Shown piece by piece: positions 6,117 through 12,246 of a stretch of 12,246 nucleotides of DNA. Within the stretch, counting starts at the first letter, position 1. Every line of letters begins with the position of its first letter. Position numbers and translations under genes: made by a program. This DNA comes from CBDULX01 sp965368175 (GTDB lineage Bacteria; Pseudomonadota; Gammaproteobacteria; SZUA-229): the NCBI GenBank assembly GCA_965368175.1, contig CBDULX010000089.1:1-12246 (forward strand). The letters are read 5' to 3'. Under the pieces are notes generated by a model, which was given only the letters and a program-made list of their open reading frames with translations, ran no database searches and was not told where the DNA came from.

Positions 6117-7502
6117 TCAAAACGGCAGTGTCAAATCTGAATTGACCTTCATAATCTGCTTACGGAATTTTGTCTGTATATCCGTCAGGGTTGCTTCATC
6201 ATCCGCTTCAAAGCGCAGCACCAGACAGGCTGTGGTGTTGGACGGACGAATCAGTCCCCAGCCCTTGTCCCAGGTGACCCGCATGCCATCGATAGTGGAT
6301 ATGTCCTGAGCATCACTGAAATGGGACTGTTTTTTGAAGGCATCCATGAACTTATGATGGGCGCCATCCTGTTCAAATTGAATTTGTAGTTCCGGGGTAT
6401 TGAAACTGTCCGGTAACTGTCTGAATACATCGGAGGGGGTGCCGGGTTTTTCACTCAGAATTTCCAGCATGCGAGCCGCACTATAGAGGCCATCATCGAA
6501 GCCGTACCAGCGTTCTTTGAAGAATATATGACCGGACATTTCGCCCGCCAGAAGCGCACCGGTTTCTTTCATCTTGGCCTTTATTAACGAGTGGCCGGTT
6601 TTCCACATCAGTGGTTCCCCGCCCATGCGTTCTATGGCTTTACCCAGGTGATAGCTGGATTTGATGTCGTAAATAATCAGGCTACCGGGGTGTCGGGATA
6701 ACACATCCTCGGCATACAGAATCATTTGCCGATCTGGCCAGATTATATTGAGTTCGTTATCGACAATACCGACCCGATCGCCATCACCATCAAAGGCCAG
6801 ACCAAGATCCAGCTGATTATTTTTTATGCAATCACGTACATCTTGCAGGTTTTCAGGTTTGCTGGGATCGGGATGGTGGTTGGGGAAGTTGCCATCCACT
6901 TCGCAATAGAGTTCTGTCACATTGCAGCCCAGAGCTTTGAACAGCTCGCAGGCCACCACACTGGCCACACCATTGCCACAGTCCACAGCAATATTCAGTG
7001 GCCGCTGCAGTTTTATATCGGAAACAATGCGTGCGGCATAAGCCGCTAACATAGGCTGTTGCTGATAATGTCCGTTGCCTTCAGAAAAATTCTGTTTTTC
7101 GATGCGCTTACGCAGGGCCTGTATGTCATCACCGTACAGGGTTTTACCGGCCATGAGCATTTTTAGTCCATTGTATTCCGGTGGGTTATGGCTGCCGGTG
7201 ACCATGATGCCGGTGCCGGTTTTCAACCGGTGAGTAGCGAAATACAGCACCGGTGTAGGTACCAGACCCACATCGATGACATCGCAACCCGCTGCCTGCA
7301 AACCTTCAGCCAGTGCCTGGGAGAGTTGCTCACTGTGTAGGCGTCCATCACGGGCAATGACCACCCTCTGGCTGTCCTGTTTCAGTGATTCTGAACCAAA
7401 AGCCTGACCGATAAGGCGTACAGTATCCGGGGTCAGGTCGGTGGCGACAATGCCGCGAATATCATAGGCTTTGAAAATAGCCGGATTAATACTACTCATC
7501 AT
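6117..7502 (-). CDS. algC: Phosphomannomutase/phosphoglucomutase
   Basis: A 461-residue cytoplasmic enzyme of the alpha-D-phosphohexomutase family. It interconverts 6-phospho and 1-phospho forms of mannose or glucose through a phosphoserine, feeding GDP-mannose and UDP-glucose routes for surface polysaccharide. All four family sites are present: KAYDIRG (11-17) and the phosphoserine loop TGSHNPPEYNG with Ser104; the metal loop DGDGDR at 238-243; the sugar-specificity loop GEMSGH with Glu321 and Ser323; and the phosphate-binding IRPSNTT near 417-423. The length is close to P. aeruginosa AlgC (463). The ATG is 8 bases after the dut stop, and a second ATG follows it directly, so the first residue is uncertain by one. 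It belongs to the coaBC-dut-algC-argB operon. The symbol follows this conserved location; manB or pgm are other names in use. Confidence 0.95.
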   Translation of the reverse strand: MMSSINPAIFKAYDIRGIVATDLTPDTVRLIGQAFGSESLKQDSQRVVIARDGRLHSEQLSQALAEGLQAAGCDVIDVGLVPTPVLYFATHRLKTGTGIMVTGSHNPPEYNGLKMLMAGKTLYGDDIQALRKRIEKQNFSEGNGHYQQQPMLAAYAARIVSDIKLQRPLNIAVDCGNGVASVVACELFKALGCNVTELYCEVDGNFPNHHPDPSKPENLQDVRDCIKNNQLDLGLAFDGDGDRVGIVDNELNIIWPDRQMILYAEDVLSRHPGSLIIYDIKSSYHLGKAIERMGGEPLMWKTGHSLIKAKMKETGALLAGEMSGHIFFKERWYGFDDGLYSAARMLEILSEKPGTPSDVFRQLPDSFNTPELQIQFEQDGAHHKFMDAFKKQSHFSDAQDISTIDGMRVTWDKGWGLIRPSNTTACLVLRFEADDEATLTDIQTKFRKQIMKVNSDLTLPF

Positions 7503-7510
7503 GTTCTGCT

Positions 7511-7966
7511 TTATTTGTGCCCGGAATGGCCAAAACCACCTGCGCCTCGGTTGCTGTCTTCAAAGTCGATTACCTGCTCAAAATCTACCTGAACCACCGG
7601 CAGGAAGACAAGTTGGGCAATTCGATCACCGACTTCAATGCTGAAGGGGGTGTTGCCACGGTTCCAGCAGGATACAAACAACTGGCCCTGATAATCGGAA
7701 TCAATGAGGCCCACCAGGTTTCCCAGTACAATGCCATGCTTATGCCCAAGGCCGGAGCGAGGGAGTATGGTGGCAGCCAGTTTGGGGTCATTAATATGTA
7801 TGGCTATGCCGGTGGGGATGAGTTCAGTGGCACCGGGTTCCAGGGTTATAGCTGTGTCGATACAGGCTCGTAAGTCCATGCCCGCAGAGCCTTCAGTGGC
7901 ATGCTTTGGCAGTGGGATGGACTTTCCAATGCGATCGTCGAGTACTTTTAATTGAATTTTTTTCAT
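7511..7966 (-). CDS. dut: dUTP diphosphatase (dUTPase)
   Basis: A 151-residue enzyme that splits dUTP to dUMP and pyrophosphate, keeping uracil out of DNA and supplying the precursor for dTMP. It forms a trimer with shared active sites. All five dUTPase motifs are seen in order: AGMDLRA (28-34), PRSGLGHKHGI (69-79), GLIDSDYQGQL (86-96) with the likely catalytic base Asp89, RGNTPFSIEVGDRIAQLVFLP (103-123), and RGAGGFGHSG (140-149). The fifth has GHSG where GSTG is usual, a mild change. The length equals the E. coli enzyme. Its ATG overlaps the coaBC stop as ATGA, and algC follows after 8 bases, so the three genes are almost certainly co-transcribed and translationally coupled. Confidence 0.97.
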   Translation of the reverse strand: MKKIQLKVLDDRIGKSIPLPKHATEGSAGMDLRACIDTAITLEPGATELIPTGIAIHINDPKLAATILPRSGLGHKHGIVLGNLVGLIDSDYQGQLFVSCWNRGNTPFSIEVGDRIAQLVFLPVVQVDFEQVIDFEDSNRGAGGFGHSGHK

Positions 7967-9183
7967 TGTGCGGTCTTGTAGTGTTTGGTTATCAGCGCCA
8001 GTAACTGACGCGCAATCTGGTTTTTCTTTGCTCTTGCCAGTGATAAATGTCCATCTGGCCAGAAAACTTCCAGCGCATTGTATTCGCTGTTAAAGCCAAT
8101 GTCTTCCCCCCTGATCTGAGCATCAGCGATATGATTGGCTGCAATCATAGCCAGTTTTTTGCGCTGCATCTTGTCACGGGCATGTTTTTCCAGATCCTGA
8201 GTTTCTGCAGCAAAACCGACACAGAATGGGCCTGGCGCCATATCCGCCACTTCAGCAAGGATATCAACATTCCGTTGCAGGTGGATGTGCAGCTCTTCAT
8301 CGGTTTTCTTGATTTTTTGATCATGGACCTGTGCCGGTCGATAATCAGACACCGCTGCGGTGGCGATGAAAATATCCTGACTGGAGATATTGTCCAGCAC
8401 GCTGTGATGCATCTGGGCGGCCGATTCTACGGATATTAAATGCACCCGAGAAGGACAGGCAAGTGCGGTGGGACCGCTAACCAGAGTAACCGAGGCCCCG
8501 GCCTCAGCCGCAGCTTCAGCAATGGCATAACCCATCTTGCCAGAGCTGCGGTTACCAATAAATCTTACCGGGTCAATGGCCTCATAGGTGGGACCAGCAG
8601 TGATCATGATATTGACACCTGCCAGCGGCTGACTGGTAAATAGACCACTTAGATTGTCGATTAAATCAGCCACTTCCTGCATGCGACCTTCGCCAATATC
8701 GCCGCAGGCCTGCTCACCCGTGGCCGGACCAAACACATGTACACCCCGTTGTTGCAGGATTTCGATATTGTGCTGGCTGGCGGCGGCTGACCACATGGCC
8801 TGGTTCATTGCCGGTGCCACCGCAATTGGTGCTTTAGAGGCCAGGCACAGAGTGGTTAGCAGGTTGTCCGCCAGTCCATAGCTTAGCTTGGCCAGAGTAT
8901 TGGCGGTGGCAGGTGCAATTAAAATAACATCGGCCCAGCGTGCCAGTTCAATGTGCCCCATGGCCGCTTCTGCTTCAGTATCCAGTAAATCGATATGCAC
9001 CGGATTAGCGGACAAAGCCTGAAAAGTGAGTGGCTGAACAAACTCACAGGCTGCCGGAGTCATCACCACACGAACATCGGCTCCGCAGTCTTTCAGTCGG
9101 CGCACCAGGTCGGCGCTTTTGTAGGCGGCTATGCCACCGCTAATACCGAGCAATATATTTTTTTTATTCAGGCTTGAAGTCAT
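7963..9183 (-). CDS. coaBC: Bifunctional CoaBC (coenzyme A synthesis)
   Basis: A 406-residue flavoprotein, the same length as E. coli Dfp. Its C-terminal half (CoaB) joins cysteine to 4'-phosphopantothenate using CTP, and its N-terminal half (CoaC) decarboxylates the product to 4'-phosphopantetheine. CoaC signs are GISGGIAAYKS (13-23), the catalytic His77 in GHIELARWAD, the PAMN motif with Asn127, and the substrate-flap Cys160 in GEQACGD. CoaB begins near 190 with ITAGPTYEAIDPVRFIGNRSSGKMG and continues with AAVSDYRP and a KIKK lysine cluster. I chose the ATG at 9183, which gives the family N-terminus; the frame is open about 100 codons further upstream, but that part lies opposite radC. It is the first gene of the minus-strand operon and is divergent from radC across 115 bases. 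Confidence 0.97.
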   Translation of the reverse strand: MTSSLNKKNILLGISGGIAAYKSADLVRRLKDCGADVRVVMTPAACEFVQPLTFQALSANPVHIDLLDTEAEAAMGHIELARWADVILIAPATANTLAKLSYGLADNLLTTLCLASKAPIAVAPAMNQAMWSAAASQHNIEILQQRGVHVFGPATGEQACGDIGEGRMQEVADLIDNLSGLFTSQPLAGVNIMITAGPTYEAIDPVRFIGNRSSGKMGYAIAEAAAEAGASVTLVSGPTALACPSRVHLISVESAAQMHHSVLDNISSQDIFIATAAVSDYRPAQVHDQKIKKTDEELHIHLQRNVDILAEVADMAPGPFCVGFAAETQDLEKHARDKMQRKKLAMIAANHIADAQIRGEDIGFNSEYNALEVFWPDGHLSLARAKKNQIARQLLALITKHYKTAQ

Positions 9184-9298
9184 AGCCGCAAGTGTATCAG
9201 ATTGCTGATGGCTTTTTCCTACATCCGAATCCAGTATTTGCTTACGTGATGGTTTGTGAATTATGGTTACACTTTGTGCTTTTACATCAGGGATGATT
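9184..9298. promoter_or_regulatory. Divergent promoter region of coaBC and radC
   Basis: Both genes must start RNA in or near these 115 bases. For coaBC a candidate on the minus strand is TTCACA, then 16 bases, then AATACT (roughly 9234-9261). For radC a weaker candidate is TTGCTT at 9238-9243, 18 bases, TATGGT at 9262-9267. The two would overlap. Neither is strong enough to call singly. Confidence 0.35.
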
Positions 9299-9970
9299 AT
9301 GGCAATCAGTGACTGGCCGGAAGAACAGCGGCCCAGAGAAAAACTGTTACTCAAAGGCAGCGAGCAACTGTCCGATGCAGAATTACTGGCTATTTTTCTA
9401 CGCACCGGCTTAAAAGGAAAATCGGCCGTGGATCTGGCCAGTGAACTTCTGATGGCCTTTGGTGGATTGCGAAATCTGCTCAAGGCCGATCAAACAGGAT
9501 TTTGTGCCCATCTGGGCCTGGGTAGTGCCAAATATGCACAGTTACAAGCGGTACTTGAAATGGCCAGGCGTTATCTGTTTGAATCCATGAAACAGGGGCA
9601 CGCGCTCACCAGTCCTGACGAAACCCGGCAATACCTCAGTGATCAGTTACGGGATTACCAGCACGAAGTGTTTGCGGCGTTGTTTCTTGACCAGCGTCAT
9701 CGGGTGATCTGTTTTGAAGAGCTGTTTAGTGGCACCATTGATGGGGCCAGTGTGTACCCACGGGAAGTAGTAAAAAAAGCCCTGGCCTATAACGCCGCCG
9801 CCATAATTTTTGCCCATAACCATCCCTCGGGAGTGGCTGAGCCCAGCCAGGCGGATCGTCGGATAACCCAAAAGCTTACCGATGCCCTGGCCCTGGTGGA
9901 TATTCGAGTGCTTGATCATTTTATTGTCGGGGAGGAAGTGATCTCTTTTGCGGAGAGAGGGCTTATTTAG
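9299..9970 (+). CDS. radC: RadC-family JAMM-domain protein
   Basis: A 223-residue protein of the RadC/YicR family. The old link to recombination repair is doubtful, and the biochemical role is unsettled. The N-terminal part (RPREKLLLKG, residues 11-20; AELLAIFLRTG, 27-37) leads to a helix-hairpin-helix segment at about 63-85. The C-terminal JAMM/MPN(+) domain carries the complete metal signature HNHPSGVAEPSQAD at 173-186 (His173, His175, Asp186) and the closing VLDHFIVGEEVISFAERGLI. The length fits E. coli (about 222). I chose ATG 9299, six bases after CAGGG; an in-frame ATG at 9293 touches that site, and another at 9263 has no support. The ribosomal genes rpmB and rpmG, often next to radC in this group, do not follow here. 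Confidence 0.94.
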   Translation: MAISDWPEEQRPREKLLLKGSEQLSDAELLAIFLRTGLKGKSAVDLASELLMAFGGLRNLLKADQTGFCAHLGLGSAKYAQLQAVLEMARRYLFESMKQGHALTSPDETRQYLSDQLRDYQHEVFAALFLDQRHRVICFEELFSGTIDGASVYPREVVKKALAYNAAAIIFAHNHPSGVAEPSQADRRITQKLTDALALVDIRVLDHFIVGEEVISFAERGLI

Positions 9971-10054
9971 ACAGGTGTCGGATAGACGGGTAGAGGTTTA
10001 AATGACTTAATAAACTTGAAACAGTAATGCTGTCAGCAAAGAAATAGATCAGAT

Positions 10055-10090
10055 AGCAATCGTCATGCCGGTATGCTTCTAGCCGGTACC
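10055..10090 (-). repeat. REP-like repeat, copy A
   Basis: Read on the minus strand it goes GGTACCGGCTAGAAGC, ATACCGGC, ATGACGATTGCT. It matches copy B (10134-10172, plus strand) over most of its length with a few changes and two short gaps. The end ATGACG is typical of extragenic palindromes of the CCCGG...GGGATGACG type. The stem is degenerate compared with copy B. Confidence 0.6.
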
Positions 10091-10133
10091 TATAGTTAAG
10101 AACAGCTTTATAATCCAGTATCATAAAATCAAT

Positions 10134-10172
10134 GGATCCCGGCTCAAAAGCATATCGGGATGACGAATTGCT
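10134..10172 (+). repeat. REP-like repeat, copy B
   Basis: GGATCCCGGCTCAAAAGC followed by ATATCGGGATGACGAATTGCT. ATCCCG (10136-10141) pairs with CGGGAT (10156-10161), and an inner GCT/AGC can add to the stem. It is the inverted partner of copy A, with 43 bases between them, so the pair could fold into a larger cruciform or RNA structure, as in BIME or REPIN doublets. It creates the false peptide SSSRYAFEPGSIDF on the other strand. Confidence 0.65.
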
Positions 10173-10389
10173 CTGGTTTAAGTTTTTTGGATCCACTTTA
10201 GCTGTAAAATACTTTCACATTTTAAAACTATTAATTCATGGTAAATTATAAAGTTTTCCCGGACACTGGTGGAACAGCTCGTAGTAATGACGTGCTAACG
10301 GGGCAGCGGTAAAAATATTTATATTAAATTGTTATATCATCACTTTTATTATCTCTGATTGATTAAATCATTTAAAAGGAACCTGTTGT

Positions 10390-10947
10390 ATGGCTCAGCG
10401 ATATACAGAAATTCCAGATAAGCTAAAACAGTTTATCGGCGAACAAAAAATATTTTTTGTAGCTACGGCAACAGCCGATAGTCGTGTAAATATCTCTCCA
10501 AAGGGAATGGACTCACTGCGTGTGCAGGGTAAAAATCGAGTGTTATGGCTAAACGTAACTGGCAGCGGAAATGAGACATCTGCACATGTTCAGGAGAATC
10601 CTCGAATGACCATAATGTTTGCTGCTTTCGAAGGCAGCCCCATGATTCTGCGTCTTTATGGCAATGCAAAAGTTATTCATAAAAACGATCCAGAATGGAA
10701 TGAGTTGTTTTCCCTGTTTAAGCCTTTGCCGGGTGCAAGACAGATATTTGATCTGACAGTTGATCTTGTGCAAACTTCCTGTGGTATGGCAGTACCATTA
10801 TTTGATTTTGTAGAACAAAGGGAGCAATTATCAGGCTGGGCGAAAAAAAGAGGTGAGCAGGGTATTGCCGAGTTCTGGCAGGAAAGAAACCAGCAAAGTA
10901 TCGATGGTAAACCCACAAATATTATTAATAAAAATACTTCCGAATGA
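10390..10947 (+). CDS. Pyridoxamine 5'-phosphate oxidase-family flavoprotein
   Basis: A 185-residue cytoplasmic protein of the split-barrel FMN-binding (PPOX-class) group. Family signs are the opening strand QKIFFVATATADSRVNISPKG (about residues 19-39), then GSGNETSAHVQENPRMTIMFAAFEG (58-82) and the barrel strand MILRLYGNAKVI (85-96). The C-terminal part carries charged helical sequence (FVEQREQLSGWAKKRGEQG). It lacks the C-terminal dimer domain of true PdxH, so pyridoxal phosphate synthesis is unlikely. Relatives bind FMN, F420 or heme, and substrates are mostly unknown. AAAAGGA lies about nine bases before the ATG. It stands alone, 419 bases from radC and 191 from the ada-like gene, same strand. 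The function beyond fold is not known. Confidence 0.87.
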   Translation: MAQRYTEIPDKLKQFIGEQKIFFVATATADSRVNISPKGMDSLRVQGKNRVLWLNVTGSGNETSAHVQENPRMTIMFAAFEGSPMILRLYGNAKVIHKNDPEWNELFSLFKPLPGARQIFDLTVDLVQTSCGMAVPLFDFVEQREQLSGWAKKRGEQGIAEFWQERNQQSIDGKPTNIINKNTSE

Positions 10948-11069
10948 TTTTGATGGGTATGAAAATAATTGTCCTTCGTAGAATTTCCCCGGGTTCTGTT
11001 TTCATAAAAAAGTTGAAAAATAGCAAGATTCGGGTCGCATAAAGGAGCTCTGACATCAATACTATAGTG

Positions 11070-11083
11070 GTAAATGTATTTAC
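11070..11083. promoter_or_regulatory. Perfect dyad upstream of the ada-like gene
   Basis: GTAAAT-gt-ATTTAC is a perfect 14-base inverted repeat, with a partial ATAG/CTAT continuation outside, centred about 62 bases before the ada-like ATG. It could be an operator or activator site. It does not resemble the E. coli Ada box that I recall (AAAGCGCA). The role is not proven. Confidence 0.3.
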
Positions 11084-11138
11084 TATGAGCACGGAAGCTG
11101 GAGCTTGATAAATTTAACGACCATTACACTAAACCATT

Positions 11139-11972
11139 ATGTCTGACTACCAACGAATTGCCAAAGCGGTTTTGTATGTAACCAGTCGAGTGGGTCGTCA
11201 GCCGACTCTGGGGGAAATTGCCGCCCATATTAACTTGAGTCCATATCATTTCCAGCGACTATTTAGTCGCTGGACAGGCGTTACACCCAAACGATTTTTA
11301 CAGGTGCTCACAATTGAGAGGGCAAAGCAACTTCTCAAGGACGCAAAACCTTTACTGGAAGTGTCCGATTCACTGGGCCTGAGTAGTGGCTCCAGATTAT
11401 ATGATCATTTTGTCAAGCTGGAAGCAGTGACGCCAGGAGAATACAGAAGTCGAGGCACAGGATTAAAAATTGAGTATGCGATGCACGAAACACCTTTTGG
11501 TGAAGCGTTTATTGCGATTACATCCCGAGGTATATGTAAACTGTCGTTTCTGGGGGAAGAAGCAGTGGAAAGCGAAATCCAGAGTCTGGCCAGGCAATGG
11601 CCCCAGGCTAGAATTTTAAACAGCAACAAACATACCGCAGCAGTTATAGAATCGATGTTTAGTTTGAATAAGGTGGCGGATCGACCATTGTCTCTACTGG
11701 TTTCCGGTACAAACTTTCAGACCAGTGTCTGGAAAGCCCTGATCCAGATTCCACCGGGAATGGTGACCAGTTATTCACAGGTGGCAAATGCTATAGGTCG
11801 GCCAGCTGCTGCACGAGCAGTAGGGCGAGCCCTGGCGGCGAACCCGGTTGCTTTTCTTATTCCCTGTCATCGGGTGATACAGCAAAGTGGACAACTGGCG
11901 GGTTATCATTGGGGTGAAACCAGAAAACATGCAATTCATGCATGGGAAACGGCGAGATTTGAACAGGAATAA
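11139..11972 (+). CDS. AraC-type HTH / O6-methylguanine-DNA methyltransferase fusion
   Basis: A 277-residue Ada-like protein. Residues 1-105 are an AraC-type DNA-binding domain with two helix-turn-helix units: TLGEIAAHINLSPYHFQRLFSRWTGVTPKRFL (23-54) and LLEVSDSLGLSSGSRLYDHFVKLEAVTPGEY (72-102). Residues 110-277 are the methyltransferase. Its active site IPCHRV holds the acceptor Cys243, and GTNFQTSVWKAL (190-201) and GRPAAARAVGRALAANP (220-236) are the usual DNA-binding parts. It repairs O6-methylguanine by moving the methyl group to Cys243, once per molecule. The zinc-bound N-terminal domain of E. coli Ada, whose methylation switches on the adaptive response, is missing, and a stop codon three codons upstream rules out a longer start. 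It may therefore repair without methylphosphotriester sensing. No good ribosome site precedes the ATG. Confidence 0.93.
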   Translation: MSDYQRIAKAVLYVTSRVGRQPTLGEIAAHINLSPYHFQRLFSRWTGVTPKRFLQVLTIERAKQLLKDAKPLLEVSDSLGLSSGSRLYDHFVKLEAVTPGEYRSRGTGLKIEYAMHETPFGEAFIAITSRGICKLSFLGEEAVESEIQSLARQWPQARILNSNKHTAAVIESMFSLNKVADRPLSLLVSGTNFQTSVWKALIQIPPGMVTSYSQVANAIGRPAAARAVGRALAANPVAFLIPCHRVIQQSGQLAGYHWGETRKHAIHAWETARFEQE

Positions 11973-11998
11973 AACATCACCATCCCAGTTCAGCGTTT

Positions 11999-12164
11999 CC
12001 AGGTAACCTCTGATTAAGTATGGTTGAGTTTAGGCTGCGATAAAAGTGATTAGATTTTTCACGAAGTGAGGCGTAATAGTTATTCTATTGCAACGAACTT
12101 TGGGGAAAATCTGTACGCTTTTAGCCAGCGTAAAGTAATCACGACATGATCAGAGGTTCCCTGG
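11999..12164. repeat. 166-base palindromic MITE-like element
   Basis: The ends CCAGGTAACCTCTGATTA (11999-12016) and, inverted, CCAGGGAACCTCTGATCA (12164-12147) match at 16 of 18 bases. The match continues more weakly inward (GCTG, TAAAAG, AGATTTT, AAGT in the same order from both sides) to an exact centre AATAG-ttatt-CTATT at 12075-12089, so the whole element is one imperfect palindrome. It has no coding capacity. The AACCTCTGA type of end recalls IS5-like insertion sequences, from memory only. A clear target duplication was not found. It starts 26 bases after the ada-like gene and could also stop its transcript. Confidence 0.72.
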
Positions 12165-12246
12165 CAGGCTTGATCAGTCATTTACTATTAGGGAAACAAA
12201 TACCTATGTATGCCGTTATATTCAAATCGGAAATCAATGAGCTAGA
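12165..12246. other. Unassigned end of window
   Basis: These 82 bases show no gene start with a ribosome site and no repeat I can name. The window ends before the next gene can be judged. Confidence 0.4.

Larger units (their letters stand above)
9971..10389. other. Gene-free stretch with repeats, 419 bases
   Basis: I see no reliable gene here. An open frame on the minus strand from a GTG at 10196 to 9963 (77 codons) has no clear ribosome site, overlaps the radC end, and a large part of it is the two REP-like copies at 10055-10172. The rest (10197-10389) is A+T rich and must hold the promoter of the flavoprotein gene at 10390. I find no convincing -35/-10 pair; a poor REP-like trace (CCCGGACA at about 10259, then TAATGACG near 10285) is possible. 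Confidence 0.6.

Noticed and set aside
9184..9483. A 100-residue N-terminal extension of CoaBC.
   Set aside because: It is the mirror of the radC start; the protein from 9183 already has the full family length.
9963..10196. A 77-codon minus-strand frame starting with GTG.
   Set aside because: No good ribosome site, overlap with the radC end, and much of it is made of two REP-like repeats; no family recognised.
10256..10296. A possible third REP-like copy (CCCGGACA... then TAATGACG).
   Set aside because: Only short fragments match and no stem forms; kept as a remark in the gap entry.
10953..11042. A 29-codon plus-strand frame (MGMKIIVLRRISPG...) between the flavoprotein and ada-like genes.
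   Set aside because: Too short, no ribosome site before its ATG, no recognised family.

Overview
The window looks like a stretch of a gammaproteobacterial chromosome. The core gene order coaBC-dut-algC-argB, with radC divergent from coaBC and pyrE next to an exonuclease III-family gene, matches the order I know around algC and pyrE/crc in Pseudomonas and related Gammaproteobacteria. A BigR/SqrR-like ArsR repressor, a DUF4124 periplasmic protein and a TauE/SafE transporter would suit a sulfur-metabolising relative, but that is only a lean. No rRNA, tRNA, CRISPR array or intact transposase gene was seen.

Layout. (1) Bases 1-2679: a minus-strand series, exonuclease III (xth/crc lineage), then an AmpG-type permease overlapping it by 4 bases, then an ArsR repressor ending in a rho-independent terminator at 12-45. 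(2) 2680-4902: pyrE on the plus strand, divergent from the nuclease. It converges with 2 bases to spare on a TSUP-family permease, which is in turn divergent from a DUF4124 signal-peptide protein. A probably bidirectional terminator closes this block at 4924-4956. (3) 5063-9183: a minus-strand operon coaBC-dut-algC-argB with tight junctions, except that a 138-base inverted-repeat element sits between algC and argB. (4) 9299-9970: radC on the plus strand. (5) 9971-12246: a looser, A+T-richer accessory segment. It holds an inverted pair of REP-like repeats, a PPOX-class flavoprotein gene, an ada-like gene (AraC-type HTH fused to a methyltransferase) and a 166-base palindromic MITE-like element.

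The genes cover coenzyme A synthesis (coaBC), dUTP removal (dut), hexose-phosphate isomerisation for surface polysaccharide (algC), arginine synthesis (argB), pyrimidine synthesis (pyrE), cell-wall recycling (AmpG), and repair of abasic or alkylated DNA (exonuclease III, Ada-like).

Nothing here is clearly a wholly new system. The best leads are the persulfide-sensor-type cysteine pair in the ArsR protein, the Crc-lineage nuclease that keeps its active site, and three separate non-coding palindromic elements. One of these lies inside an operon next to a ribosome binding site and one makes up part of a false ORF.
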